NCBI GenBank assembly: GCA_964478125.1
Contig: CAYZGR010000030.1
Span: 1-38,737 of the forward strand
Length of the DNA stretch: 38,737 bases
Origin: FW021-bin31 sp964478125
GTDB taxonomy: Bacteria; Bacteroidota; Bacteroidia; Chitinophagales; Chitinophagaceae
Direction: 5' to 3'
Shown here: positions 26,283 through 35,682 of the stretch, in pieces
How the letters are laid out: each line of letters opens with the position of its first letter
Position numbering within the stretch: the stretch's first letter is position 1
Program-made: the position numbers and the translations under genes
Notes under the pieces: model-generated
What the model was told of the DNA's origin: nothing
Seen by the model: only the letters and a program-made list of their open reading frames with translations
Database searches by the model: none

Positions 26283-27686
26283 TTATCCCAATCCAACTTC
26301 TTCATGCATGCCGGGAATGACCACATCTGCAAAACCTTTTTTGATCAGGCGGTCTTTGAAGTCTCGTTGCACCTCATATTCTCCATGTACCAAAAAGAGC
26401 TTTTCCACCGCTTTGGGATTCTGGCAAGCCAGATACTGGCATAGATCTTCATAATCTCCATGCGCACTCATGCTGCGGATAGAATGGATAGAGGCCCGCA
26501 CCGGACATTTCTTCCCGTAAATAGTCACTTCCTCCGGCTGCTCAAGCAACTGTGCACCAAAAGTACCCGGGGCACAATAACCCACCATCAGGATGGTATT
26601 GGCCGGGTTGCTGATGTTATTGGCAATATGATGTTTTACCCTTCCTGCATCTGCCATACCGGAAGCAGAGATAATCACACAGGGTTCTTTTTTATAATTC
26701 AATGCTTTAGATGCATCAACGGTCTTAATGAATGTCAATTTGGGAAAATCAAAAGGGTTATCATCTTTTTTCATCAGTTTATGCACATTCTTATTGAAAC
26801 ATTCGGGATGCCGGGCGGTTATATCGGTGGCCTCTATGGATAAGGGGCTGTCCAGGAACACTTCCACTCCGCGCAGGTCATTCTCCAGGTACATCTTATT
26901 GATGTCATACAAAAGCTGCTGAGTACGTCCCACACTGAAAGAGGGGATAACCAGCTTGCCTTTATGTGCTACACAGGTTTCCTTGATATGGCGAAGTAAT
27001 GCTTCATAAGCCGGCTCGGCGTCTTTATGCAGGCTGTTGCCATAGGTCGATTCGATAATAATATAATCGGCCTGCGGAAAAGGCTGTGGAGAACGCAGGA
27101 TGAGGTTATTGTATTGTCCCACATCCCCGCTAAAGGTGAGAGAACGCGTCCTTCCTTCTTCGGTTATTTTAAGGTGTACGGAAGCGCTTCCCAGAATGTG
27201 CCCCGCATCGGTGTAGGTCAGTTCTATCTGCTCATGTATCTGAGTGGGTGTCTCATAGGCTACTTCCTTAAAATGCATAAGCGCATTTTTCGCATCAGAT
27301 TTGGTATAAAGAGGTTGTAAAGGCGGCTGACCAGAAGCAGTCCGTTGGCGATTGATCTTTTCTACCTCATATTCCTGAATGCCGGCAGAATCTTCCAACA
27401 TGATATTAGACAGGTCGGCGGTAGCCGGCGTACAATAAATGTTTCCCGAAAAGCCTTCTTTTACTAATTTTGGTATCAAACCCGAATGGTCAATGTGGGC
27501 ATGAGAGAGCACCATCAGATCAATCTCCGAAGGTTCAAAACCAAAATGGTCATTCAGGCCATCCGTTTCACTGCCCAATCCCTGAAACATGCCACAATCA
27601 AGGAGGACCTTCAGGCCGCTGTTTAGAGTCAATAAATGCTTGGAACCCGTTACCGTACGGGCTGCACCGTGAAAAGCAATCTTCAT
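26283..27686 (-). CDS. Metallo-beta-lactamase/beta-CASP RNA-processing nuclease
   Basis: Related to archaeal and eukaryotic CPSF/Ysh1-type nucleases. The 467-residue protein has the N-terminal GAARTVTGSKHLL, zinc motif VLSHAHIDHSGLIPKL and TFSGDVGQYNNLILRSP. The beta-CASP insertion and its motifs follow: IIESTYGNSLH, VIPSFSVGRTQQLLYDI, ISASGMADAGRVKHH and the C-terminal MSAHGDYEDL. All zinc ligands look present. Its role in Bacteroidota is not well defined; RNA turnover is the usual assumption. The start lies 24 bp after the lysA stop, so the two genes are probably cotranscribed. Confidence 0.92.
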   Translation of the reverse strand: MKIAFHGAARTVTGSKHLLTLNSGLKVLLDCGMFQGLGSETDGLNDHFGFEPSEIDLMVLSHAHIDHSGLIPKLVKEGFSGNIYCTPATADLSNIMLEDSAGIQEYEVEKINRQRTASGQPPLQPLYTKSDAKNALMHFKEVAYETPTQIHEQIELTYTDAGHILGSASVHLKITEEGRTRSLTFSGDVGQYNNLILRSPQPFPQADYIIIESTYGNSLHKDAEPAYEALLRHIKETCVAHKGKLVIPSFSVGRTQQLLYDINKMYLENDLRGVEVFLDSPLSIEATDITARHPECFNKNVHKLMKKDDNPFDFPKLTFIKTVDASKALNYKKEPCVIISASGMADAGRVKHHIANNISNPANTILMVGYCAPGTFGAQLLEQPEEVTIYGKKCPVRASIHSIRSMSAHGDYEDLCQYLACQNPKAVEKLFLVHGEYEVQRDFKDRLIKKGFADVVIPGMHEEVGLG

Positions 27687-27710
27687 GAGTCCGTAATTTT
27701 TGCAATAAAG

Positions 27711-28958
27711 CTACAAAACTTCTATTTGATGCCGGAGTAAGTCGTCGAGGGTATACTTGCTTCGGATCAGGCGGGCCTTCCCGTCTTTGACGAACACTTC
27801 CGCCGGCTTTAACCGGGAATTGAAATTGGAGGACATTTCATAGCAATAGGCGCCTGCATTATAAAACACCAGAAAATCTCCTTCTCTCACCTCGTTAAGT
27901 TTCCGGTCCCAGCCGAAAGTATCCGTTTCACAAATATTGCCCACCACGGTATAGATCCGCTCTGTTCCTTCAGGGCTCGTAATATTCCGGATATGATGGT
28001 ACGCATCGTAAAACATAGGGCGGATAAGATGATTAAATCCCGAGTTCACCCCTACAAAAACAGTAGCGGGGGTGGTCTTAATCACATTGGCTTTTACCAG
28101 AAAATATCCGGCCTGACTAACCAGGAACTTGCCGGGCTCAAAAAATAATTTCAACTCTTTATTGGGATAGGTCTTGCAAAAAGCATCAAAAGACGCTGCC
28201 ACTTTCTTACCCAATTCTTCCACATTGGTCTCGGGGTCTCCTTCCCTGTATGCAACCTTGAAACCGCTGCCCAGATCAACAAAATCCAGATGGGGAAAAT
28301 GATCGGTCATTTCAAACATGATGTCTACCGTACGCAGAAATACTTCCGTATCCTTGATCTCCGAACCGGTATGCATATGCAGGCCGTTTACCCTGAGGCC
28401 GGTGCTTTTTATGATCCGCTCAATATGACGGATCTGATGGATAGAGATACCGAATTTACTATCTACATGACCGGTGGAGATCTTATAATTACCTCCCGCC
28501 ATGATATGGGGATTCAGACGGATACAGACAGGATAGCTGTCTCCAAAACGATTACCAAACTGTTCCAATAAGGAAATATTGTCAATATTGATATGCACAC
28601 CCAGATCTTTTGCTGCGATGATTTCTTCCAGTCCCACGCAATTGGGGGTAAATAAGATGTCCCCGGGCTTAAAGCCGGCTCTCAGGCCAAGCTGAACCTC
28701 CTGGATAGAAACCGTATCCAGTCCGGCGCCCAGGCTGTTCATGAGTTTCAGAATATTGATGTTGGTCAACGCTTTACATGCATAAAAAAAACGGGTGTTC
28801 TTTTTATTAAATGCGTTATTCAACCGCTGATACTGCTTTTCTATTTTCTCAGCATGATAAACATAAACAGGAGTACCGAATTCTTCGGCCAGCCCCACCA
28901 GAAAATCATCCGGTAAGACCTCAACATTCGGATCTTTCAGTAGCGGATCTTGAGCCAT
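27711..28958 (-). CDS. lysA: Diaminopimelate decarboxylase
   Basis: Last step of lysine synthesis: meso-diaminopimelate to L-lysine and CO2. The 415-residue enzyme is a fold-type III PLP protein: the PLP-lysine is in FFYACKALTNINIL, GLHMHTGSEI and VDLGSGFKV contact the cofactor, and EPGKFLVSQAGYFLV and NICETDTFG form the substrate site. A TTG 15 nt upstream of the ATG at 28958 is in frame but less likely. No other lysine genes are near and no lysine riboswitch fits in the 73-bp leader region. Confidence 0.93.
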   Translation of the reverse strand: MAQDPLLKDPNVEVLPDDFLVGLAEEFGTPVYVYHAEKIEKQYQRLNNAFNKKNTRFFYACKALTNINILKLMNSLGAGLDTVSIQEVQLGLRAGFKPGDILFTPNCVGLEEIIAAKDLGVHINIDNISLLEQFGNRFGDSYPVCIRLNPHIMAGGNYKISTGHVDSKFGISIHQIRHIERIIKSTGLRVNGLHMHTGSEIKDTEVFLRTVDIMFEMTDHFPHLDFVDLGSGFKVAYREGDPETNVEELGKKVAASFDAFCKTYPNKELKLFFEPGKFLVSQAGYFLVKANVIKTTPATVFVGVNSGFNHLIRPMFYDAYHHIRNITSPEGTERIYTVVGNICETDTFGWDRKLNEVREGDFLVFYNAGAYCYEMSSNFNSRLKPAEVFVKDGKARLIRSKYTLDDLLRHQIEVL

Positions 28959-28986
28959 GAGAACCTTTTTCAATTTTTGAAAGCTG

Positions 28987-28994
28987 CGAAAATA
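28987..28994 (-). promoter_or_regulatory. Possible promoter -7 box of lysA
   Basis: TATTTTCG on the minus strand is one mismatch from TAnnTTTG and lies 28 nt before the lysA ATG. A clear -33 TTTG was not found at the usual distance, so the call is weak. Confidence 0.35.
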
Positions 28995-29031
28995 CTAAGG
29001 AAAGCGGTAGAAAACGAAATTAAAAAATATT

Positions 29032-30384
29032 TTATCGGGTAAGTACATCCCAAATAATATCGTATACATCGGTAGCCTCCAATCGTTGATCCGGAACAGG
29101 ATGTTCTGTAATAAGTACCGGATGATCTTGTACTGCTGTTTCGGTCCGCCCATGTGATCCCCTTACCAAATCTGCATTTAGCGGAATAACGTCCATCAGG
29201 TAACGGAAACCCAGCTTTTTGCGCAATAGCTTATAACCCGCCCGCCATTTGGAGGTCATAAACATTTCTACCGGATCATAGCCCGGCTTGTTATGGATGG
29301 CCACCAGGCGCGCAAAGTCCGGCGCTTTTTGATCATCCAGCCAATAATAATAGGTAAACCAGCTGTTTTCGTCCGCTACCGCTACCAGGTCGCCGCTTCG
29401 TTCATGATCAATCCCCGCCGCTCGTTTCCCCTCCTTATCCAATACTTGTCCTACTCCGCTTGTCTTTTGAAGCAATGCTTTTACTTCTCCCAATAATTTA
29501 TTGTCCTTCACATAAACATGTGCGACCTGGTGATCAGCTACGGCAAATACCCGGCTGATATGCGGATCCAATAGTTCTTTTCCCCTTTCCACACGGACCT
29601 TCAGCCAACCCTTTTCTCTAAATTGCCTGTTAAGGTGTACCGGATTCCTGACAGGAGTGATACCATATTCAGAGAGAAGAACAACAGTAGCGTCTTTCTT
29701 TTTATAAAATTGCACAAGCTCTTTCACCAATGCATCTATTTCCCTTAAATCTCCTGCTATTGCCTGCTCCGCTCTTCCAAATTTCTGTAAACAGTAATCC
29801 AAATGGGGCAGGTAGATCAGGGTGAGTGTCGGGTGGTATTTTTCTTCTGCAATCATCGAGGCGCCGGCGATCCACCGGCTGCTGTGAATATCCGCACCGG
29901 GGCCCCAGTAATGGAACAAGGGGAAGGCTCCCAGCTCCTCGCGCAAATGGTCCCGCAGCTCTGCCGGAACAGTATAACAATCAGGGATCTTACGGCCGTC
30001 AGATAAATAATTCGGCCGCGGCGTAAGCAGGAAATCCACACTGGAATTCATGTTATACCACCAGCACATGTTGGCGCAGGTAAATGAAGGATCTTGCTTT
30101 TTGGCGCGATCCCAGATTTTTTCAGCCTGCACCAGGCGGTTGGATTGTTTCCAGAATTTAATTTCTCCATCCGTACGATCATACCATCCATTCCCCACAA
30201 TGCCATGTTCCGCAGGGGTTTTCCCCGTAAGATAAGTAGATTGAACCGTGGTTGTAACTGCAGGCAACATGGGAAAAACGGAAGTCAGGTTATTTTTTCC
30301 CGCCCATTCTTTTAAAAAGGGCGTATGTTGTCCGATAAGATTCGAAGAAAGCCCAACAATATCAATAACAACGGTTTTATTCAT
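29032..30384 (-). CDS. eboF: EboF-like alkaline-phosphatase-superfamily protein
   Basis: A 450-residue member of the alkaline phosphatase/nucleotide pyrophosphatase superfamily, assigned to EboF mainly by its place behind eboD and eboE. Asp8 (VVIDIVGL), the presumed nucleophile Thr44 (PAVTTTVQSTYLTG) and His411 (VRGSHGRTE) match metal and catalytic positions of phosphodiesterases of this superfamily. Two other metal positions differ: the usual D-x-x-x-H reads Asp196-x-x-x-Gln200 (LPHLDYCLQKFG) and the usual Asp-His pair reads Glu239-Tyr240 (LLSEYGITPV). The protein may therefore have altered activity or none. The ebo cluster has been linked to metabolite export to the periplasm in scytonemin-making cyanobacteria. 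The gene starts 12 bp after eboE. Confidence 0.82.
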   Translation of the reverse strand: MNKTVVIDIVGLSSNLIGQHTPFLKEWAGKNNLTSVFPMLPAVTTTVQSTYLTGKTPAEHGIVGNGWYDRTDGEIKFWKQSNRLVQAEKIWDRAKKQDPSFTCANMCWWYNMNSSVDFLLTPRPNYLSDGRKIPDCYTVPAELRDHLREELGAFPLFHYWGPGADIHSSRWIAGASMIAEEKYHPTLTLIYLPHLDYCLQKFGRAEQAIAGDLREIDALVKELVQFYKKKDATVVLLSEYGITPVRNPVHLNRQFREKGWLKVRVERGKELLDPHISRVFAVADHQVAHVYVKDNKLLGEVKALLQKTSGVGQVLDKEGKRAAGIDHERSGDLVAVADENSWFTYYYWLDDQKAPDFARLVAIHNKPGYDPVEMFMTSKWRAGYKLLRKKLGFRYLMDVIPLNADLVRGSHGRTETAVQDHPVLITEHPVPDQRLEATDVYDIIWDVLTR

Positions 30385-30396
30385 ATACAGTTTAGG

Positions 30397-31599
30397 TTAA
30401 ATATTATTCATTACCCACTCCATTTCACGGATAATTGATTCTGAAAGCGGCCGCTTTATTTCTTCCGGTAAAATATCCCAGGTATAGGTTTCAACCTCCA
30501 AAATTTTTGATACACCCTCCTCTTTTTGCATCTTTAATGCGGTAAGGACTTCATCTCGCGTTGATTGTAATAATCCGTAATCATTTATAAATAACGGCAC
30601 ATGAAAATGAGCGCGCCATTCTTCTGCCTTCATAGCTTCCTCCGAATGATATGCATCGGGCAAATCCCTATAGCGGCGTAACATACCGCCTTTCATTTGT
30701 GCTACTACCTGGTGCAGATAAACAGGTTCATCAAACTTTCTCAACTCTTTTAATGTTTGCTTCTTCCGTATTTGATCTTCGGTTAACTTTACCTTCAGTG
30801 CTGCACTCAACTGCCACTTTCCGATCCGGATTCCCGCGGTATTCAGTTTTCTAATCACTTCCGGTATTCCTTCAAAGCCTACTGCAAAGTGACAAACATC
30901 ATAACATAACTGCACATGGTTGCGAACAGCCTCCGCGGCATCTTCATCATTCAGCGAGAATCGGGCGCTCAGCGCCTTCATACCTTCGGGCAACAGGTCG
31001 TTCGAATACCAAATTATAAATTCATCACTGTTTTCAATCAGGCCGTCCGCTTCCGGCTCAATATCCAGATGAAGCTGCTGCCCGGTAGTTTGATGTATTT
31101 GAAACAGCCGGAGCACCAAATCAACTACTTTTTTAGTACATTGCCTTTTGATCTCCGCTCTTTTCTTGTTCTTAAACCAATATTTATACGAGAGGGGAGC
31201 GGTTGAAACGCCTCCTTCTGTATTCTCAGGTAACAGTTCACTTAGTATTTTGAAAAGGCGGAGGGTATAATCCAGCCGTTCTGAGGTAGTCCAGTCAGGC
31301 TTATGTACCTGATCTTTTACCCGTGTTTTATGAAAATTGCCATAAGGGAAACCATTCATGGTCTTTACTACGGCTTCATTTTCCTGCAACCATTTTTTGA
31401 ATTCTTTTAACCGCTCCGGTTTAACCAGCTCGATACTGGCCCTATTAGACAGGCGTAGGCCAATACCAAATGGTTGGTGTGGAGCAAGTTTTTTTTTAAT
31501 AACCGGCACTTCACTTTTTAACAGGTCAAAATGCGCCTCCCAGGATTCCCCGGGAAAAATATTGGTACAGAAAGTAAGATGGCCTGATGTTGTTTCCAT
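30397..31599 (-). CDS. eboE: EboE-like TIM-barrel protein (metabolite traffic protein EboE)
   Basis: A 400-residue protein that resembles xylose-isomerase-type TIM barrels. The N-terminal pattern HLTFCTNIFPGESWEAHF, FGIGLRLSN, TMNGFPYGNFHKTRVKDQVH and KPDWTTSERLDYTLRLF are features I associate with EboE. Further barrel motifs are HLDIEPEADG, LCYDVCHFAVGFE and HVPLFINDYGLLQSTRDEV. The catalytic reaction is unknown. It lies between eboD (91 bp upstream) and eboF (12 bp downstream), the canonical order. Expected location is the cytoplasm, since no signal peptide is visible. Confidence 0.87.
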   Translation of the reverse strand: METTSGHLTFCTNIFPGESWEAHFDLLKSEVPVIKKKLAPHQPFGIGLRLSNRASIELVKPERLKEFKKWLQENEAVVKTMNGFPYGNFHKTRVKDQVHKPDWTTSERLDYTLRLFKILSELLPENTEGGVSTAPLSYKYWFKNKKRAEIKRQCTKKVVDLVLRLFQIHQTTGQQLHLDIEPEADGLIENSDEFIIWYSNDLLPEGMKALSARFSLNDEDAAEAVRNHVQLCYDVCHFAVGFEGIPEVIRKLNTAGIRIGKWQLSAALKVKLTEDQIRKKQTLKELRKFDEPVYLHQVVAQMKGGMLRRYRDLPDAYHSEEAMKAEEWRAHFHVPLFINDYGLLQSTRDEVLTALKMQKEEGVSKILEVETYTWDILPEEIKRPLSESIIREMEWVMNNI

Positions 31600-31690
31600 A
31601 TTTTACTTTTAAAAGATCAGTAATGCAAAGACTTCTCCTCTATTACCGGGATATTTATCTCCATCGGCACCAAAGTAGAACGGGCCATGG

Positions 31691-32842
31691 TTAAAACGTA
31701 TTTTTAACGACCTGCCGGGCTTTTAAAAACGCGATACACTCCTTCACCACCTGCAGGTCCATATCATGTACATTTTCTCCTTTTCCAATTTCTCTTAGCA
31801 TCATAATGGTCAGTTTTCCTCCCAGATGTTCTCTAAACTCTGACAGCCCATTCTTCAATGTTTCTTTCTCCAAAAGCGGATGGTAATATTCAAAGCCCAA
31901 TTGCCCTAAAGTCTGCAAAATTTGGTCCCTTTCTAATGTATTTAGCCAGCCGATCCGTTCCGAATAAGTAGTATCTAACGCAATACCTATAGCAACCGCC
32001 TCGCCATGAGTCAATGAAAAGTCTGATAACTGTTCCAGTTTATGAGCACTCCAGTGGCCAAAATCCAGGGGGCGGGAAGAACCGCTCTCAAAAGGGTCGC
32101 CGGAAGCAATGTGTTGAAGGTGGAGCTCGGCACAGCGATATATCAGGTGTTCCATCGCTGCAGCATCTCGCCGGGATAGTTGTCCGGTATGGTCCTGTAG
32201 CCATTCAAAAAAGCCGGCATCTTTTATGAGCGCCACCTTCACCGCTTCAGCCATTCCGCTTCTCCAGCCTCGATCCTCCAGCGTGGTTAAAAAATGGAAA
32301 TCATTGAATACGGCAGAAGGCGGGGCAAAAGTTCCCAGGAAATTCTTTTTACCAAAATAATTCACTCCATTTTTCACGCCCACACCGGAATCATTTTGAG
32401 ACAACACGGTGGTGGGCATTCGGATATGCCGTATCCCGCGATGGGCTGTCGCGGCGGCATAACCGGCCAAATCCAGCACGGCCCCGCCTCCCGCAGCAAC
32501 TACAAAAGAATGTCTGTCAATTTTATGAGTATGAATAGCAGATATAATTTCCTTCAGATAGCTTGAAGTGTTTTTAACGATCTCCCCTCCCGGCACCGTA
32601 ACAAAAGGCATGAGCCGTGCAAAAGCATGGGCCCGAAAATAGGCTTTAATATTATCCTGAAGCTTCTGGTGATGTTTCAGCATTCCTTCGTCTATAACAA
32701 ACAAGATCCGTTTTTCTTCATCCGGTGCACCAGACTGCCTTACAAAGTCGCTGAACAGTTTATTTTCGTTATGGAAAATATGCCGGGTAAAATAAACCGG
32801 ATATTGATAGGTTATTTTAAATTGCTGATTGATCACTTTCAT
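31691..32842 (-). CDS. eboD: EboD-like 3-dehydroquinate synthase homologue
   Basis: A 383-residue sugar-phosphate cyclase of the dehydroquinate-synthase superfamily. The NAD-binding segment VVAAGGGAVLDLAGYAAA is intact. The metal ligands are recognisable: the glutamate in GMAEAVKVALI, a histidine in DFGHWSAHKLEQL and one in LTHGEAVAIGIAL. The stretch ESGSSRPLDFGHWSAHKLE is typical of EboD and differs from AroB, where LNFGHTFGHA is usual. The product could be a cyclitol similar to 2-epi-5-epi-valiolone or dehydroquinate; this cannot be settled by eye. It is first in the three-gene ebo unit. EboA, EboB (TatD-like) and EboC (UbiA-like), which normally precede it, are absent from the window. Confidence 0.87.
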   Translation of the reverse strand: MKVINQQFKITYQYPVYFTRHIFHNENKLFSDFVRQSGAPDEEKRILFVIDEGMLKHHQKLQDNIKAYFRAHAFARLMPFVTVPGGEIVKNTSSYLKEIISAIHTHKIDRHSFVVAAGGGAVLDLAGYAAATAHRGIRHIRMPTTVLSQNDSGVGVKNGVNYFGKKNFLGTFAPPSAVFNDFHFLTTLEDRGWRSGMAEAVKVALIKDAGFFEWLQDHTGQLSRRDAAAMEHLIYRCAELHLQHIASGDPFESGSSRPLDFGHWSAHKLEQLSDFSLTHGEAVAIGIALDTTYSERIGWLNTLERDQILQTLGQLGFEYYHPLLEKETLKNGLSEFREHLGGKLTIMMLREIGKGENVHDMDLQVVKECIAFLKARQVVKNTF

Positions 32843-32928
32843 TGTTTATCCACTTCATTCTTTGCGGAGAGCATTATTCTCTTAAAAATTCCGATTTGTC
32901 CATAAAAACAAAATTGGTGGAAGAATCG

Positions 32929-32936
32929 CAAAAATA
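32929..32936 (-). promoter_or_regulatory. Possible promoter -7 box of the eboDEF unit
   Basis: TATTTTTG on the minus strand matches TAnnTTTG perfectly, 86 nt upstream of the eboD ATG. No TTTG is found at the -33 distance. Confidence 0.4.
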
Positions 32937-32992
32937 AAGGATTTTGTCTATAAAACCCGATAAACATACATGGGATGCAGATAAATAAGGAA

Positions 32993-33030
32993 GGATGATA
33001 ATATAGGGGGAAGAACGGAATCTATCATCC
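32993..33030 (-). terminator. Stem-loop after the amino-sugar transporter gene
   Basis: GGATGATA (32993-33000) and TATCATCC (33023-33030) form a perfect 8-bp stem with a 22-nt loop. It begins 13 nt past the transporter stop at 33044 and is followed on the minus strand by a moderately T-rich tract (TTCCTTATTTAT). It may end the nagB-nagA-transporter message. Confidence 0.4.
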
Positions 33031-33043
33031 ATCTCGGGACTCC

Positions 33044-34426
33044 TTAACTTACGGATATATCGTCCTTATATTCTATAGCATGCGTTGCGGGCTTAGCCCG
33101 TTTTGAAAACACCCAACTCCTGGTACGATATCCGAAGAAAGCATAGTAAATGAGATAAAGATAACAGGGAAACAATACCCAATAAGCATTATGAACACCG
33201 ACCATATCTGCAAAGTAGCCGTAAATAGAAGGGAGAATGGCATTTCCACATAATCCCATGATCATCAGAGAAGCGCCAAGTTTGGTAAACCTGCCCAGGC
33301 CCTCAAGCGCCAGCGGCCAGATTCCCGGCCAGATCAATGAATTGGGAAGACCTAACAAAACCAGAAACCATATAGAAATATCTGCCCGATGCCCCAAAAA
33401 GTGAACCTGACCGTTTGTATATATGATTAGTACCGTTAAGATCAATCCCAGGATGGTACAGATTCTCAAAACTTTTGTTTGTTTAATAAATTTGGGAATG
33501 CATATTATACCTATTATATATCCGCATATCGTTGCTGTCAGCGTATAAGAGGGAAAAGCTTTGGCCTCCAAAAGGTTAAGGTTCATTGAATTCGCATACC
33601 CGATAATCGTATCAATAGAAATAACCTGCGTCCCCACATGCAAAAAAATGGCTATTGCTCCCAATATCAGATGGGGGAATTGGAAAATACTTTTTTTTCC
33701 CGAATTGGCTTTAGCAATTTCTTCATCTTCATGTTCGGTATCAATTTCTGGTAAGGGGGAATAGCGGATAAGCAGCCCGATAATGACCAAGACGGTTCCC
33801 ATAACTGCATAAGGTATAATTACCCGGCGAATGAGCGCATCCAACGCCGCATTCTTTGCCGCCTCGCTCATGTGAGGTATCTGATCAAATAAAGCGCTGT
33901 CTGTCGATCTCAATATAAGAGCGGCCAATATCAACGGAGCGATAATTCCAGCCCCCTTGTTGCAAATACCCATGATACTGATACGCTGAGCAGCTCTTTC
34001 CTTGGGACCCAATATAGTAATATAAGGGTTGGCCGTCGTCTGGAGCAGCGCAAGGCCCGCTCCTATGAGAAACAGGCCTAACAAGAATAATTCGTACGTC
34101 CGGGACAATGCGGCCGGTACAAAAATAAAGGCGCCTCCGGCAATGACCCAGAATCCGATCATAATGCCTCTTTTGAAACCGACACGCTTTAAAAGGTAAG
34201 AAGAGGGCACCGAAAAAACCAGGTAGGAAATATAGAAAGCAAAAGTCACGAGATAAGACTCAAAGTTGTTCAATTCACAGGCAATCCTGAAAAAAGGAAT
34301 AAGGATCGCGTTGATCCAGGATATGAAGCCAAACATGAAAAACAAAAAACCTATAATCAAAATAGAAATGGTTGTATCTCTCTTGCTGATGGTTTCCATC
34401 TGTACCGTTTCATATTTCCCGCTCAT
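33044..34426 (-). CDS. FucP/GluP-type sugar MFS transporter, probable N-acetylglucosamine permease (NagP-like)
   Basis: Inner-membrane sugar:proton symporter, 460 residues and about 12 helices. The start of helix 1 (ISILIIGFLFFMFGFISWINAILIPFF) and the loop ALLQTTANPYITILGPKERAAQRIS belong to the fucose/glucose-galactose permease family. QTTANPY is a family hallmark. It is third in the run nagB-nagA-transporter with a 24-bp gap, which makes N-acetylglucosamine or another amino sugar the likely cargo. Glucose or galactose cannot be excluded from sequence alone. The protein extends past the last helix with a polar tail. Confidence 0.85.
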   Translation of the reverse strand: MSGKYETVQMETISKRDTTISILIIGFLFFMFGFISWINAILIPFFRIACELNNFESYLVTFAFYISYLVFSVPSSYLLKRVGFKRGIMIGFWVIAGGAFIFVPAALSRTYELFLLGLFLIGAGLALLQTTANPYITILGPKERAAQRISIMGICNKGAGIIAPLILAALILRSTDSALFDQIPHMSEAAKNAALDALIRRVIIPYAVMGTVLVIIGLLIRYSPLPEIDTEHEDEEIAKANSGKKSIFQFPHLILGAIAIFLHVGTQVISIDTIIGYANSMNLNLLEAKAFPSYTLTATICGYIIGIICIPKFIKQTKVLRICTILGLILTVLIIYTNGQVHFLGHRADISIWFLVLLGLPNSLIWPGIWPLALEGLGRFTKLGASLMIMGLCGNAILPSIYGYFADMVGVHNAYWVLFPCYLYLIYYAFFGYRTRSWVFSKRAKPATHAIEYKDDISVS

Positions 34427-34450
34427 ATATTATTTTTTTATAAGTACGCG

Positions 34451-35653
34451 TTATTCCTTATTTTTACAATATACTATCCGGCCTTGTATTATTGTGGTCT
34501 GAACCTCAATATGCTCATTGAAGAGAATGATATCTGCGTCTTTTCCCACGGCCAGGGAACCTTTGGCATCTGCCACTCCCATTATTTTTGCCGGTGTCAT
34601 TGTGGCCATTTGTACTGCTTTTAACAAAGGAATATCTGCCAGACGAATCATTGTTCGGACGAGGCGATCTGTAGTAGCCACACTTCCTGCAAAAGAGCTT
34701 CGGTCGGGCAACTTGGCCACGCCATCCTCTACAATTACTTTTAGCCCGTTTTTAAGACTGCCCAATGTACTTTCGCCCGGCGGCATTCCTGCCGCACGCA
34801 TGGCATCTGTTATCAATGCAATGCGATCGGCGCCCTTAATTTTATAGATCAGCTTTAAAAGAGGAGCGGGAAGATGTACGCCGTCTGCTATCACTTCCAC
34901 ATTCATTCCATCAAGGATAAAGGCGCTTTCAATCACTCCCGCATACCGGAAGGCATCTCGACGCGTAACGCCCGACATGCCGGAATACATATGAGTAGCC
35001 AGTGTATAACCATTTTCAAAAGCTTCCAGCACCTCTTCATAGATGGCATCCGTATGGGCTACAGCAGCTAATATTCCCCGTGACCGCAGATATCGGCCAA
35101 ATTCAATCGCACCCCTTAGTTCCGGCGCCGCACTCCATCGTTTTATATTCTTGGAATAATTTATGATCTCCCGGTATTCTTCCGGATCAGGAGCCCTGAT
35201 ATAACGGGGGTCCTGCGCCCCTCGTTGGTTCATGGCAAAATACGGGCCCTCCAGATGTATCCCCAGGAACTGCGCTCCCGCCGTATTATTCCTTAATGCA
35301 ATTTCATAAGAATCAAGCGTACGAAGCAGATCTTCTTTTTCTGCCGTCAACGTAGTGGGCACCATAGCGGTAGTTCCATATGCTGCATGTGCTTCTGCAA
35401 TTTTAAGAAAGGCTTCCTCTGTCCCGTCCATAAAATCATATCCTCCGCCGCCGTGTACATGTATATCAATAAAGCCGGGAGAGATATACTGCCCTTTCGC
35501 ATCTATCTCCCTCGCATTTGATATGGCGATGTCCTTCTCGCTTACTTCAATAATTTTACCCTTATCAATAACCACCGTTCCCTCGGGAATGATCCGATAA
35601 GGAGTAAGGATTCTCCCGTTATATATTTTTAGGCGTAGATCATCCATCTCCAT
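34451..35653 (-). CDS. nagA: N-acetylglucosamine-6-phosphate deacetylase
   Basis: Amidohydrolase that removes the acetyl group from GlcNAc-6-phosphate. The 400-residue protein has the metal-binding loop PGFIDIHVHGGGGYDFMDG, the catalytic-site glutamate in LGIHLEGPYF, metal histidines in VAHTDA and ATHMYSG, and the proton-transfer aspartate in LITDAMRAAGMPPG. The usual THLFNAM motif reads THMYSGM here. The C-terminal motif VGKDADIILFN is typical. It lies 29 bp after nagB and 24 bp before the transporter, so the three form a likely operon. GalNAc-6-phosphate is a possible alternative substrate given the nearby GH109 gene. Confidence 0.93.
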   Translation of the reverse strand: MEMDDLRLKIYNGRILTPYRIIPEGTVVIDKGKIIEVSEKDIAISNAREIDAKGQYISPGFIDIHVHGGGGYDFMDGTEEAFLKIAEAHAAYGTTAMVPTTLTAEKEDLLRTLDSYEIALRNNTAGAQFLGIHLEGPYFAMNQRGAQDPRYIRAPDPEEYREIINYSKNIKRWSAAPELRGAIEFGRYLRSRGILAAVAHTDAIYEEVLEAFENGYTLATHMYSGMSGVTRRDAFRYAGVIESAFILDGMNVEVIADGVHLPAPLLKLIYKIKGADRIALITDAMRAAGMPPGESTLGSLKNGLKVIVEDGVAKLPDRSSFAGSVATTDRLVRTMIRLADIPLLKAVQMATMTPAKIMGVADAKGSLAVGKDADIILFNEHIEVQTTIIQGRIVYCKNKE

Positions 35654-35682
35654 TATACTTTTACAGATTTTGAAATTGATAC

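Noticed and set aside
28959..29031. Lysine riboswitch upstream of lysA
   Set aside because: The interval of 73 bp is far too short for an L-box.
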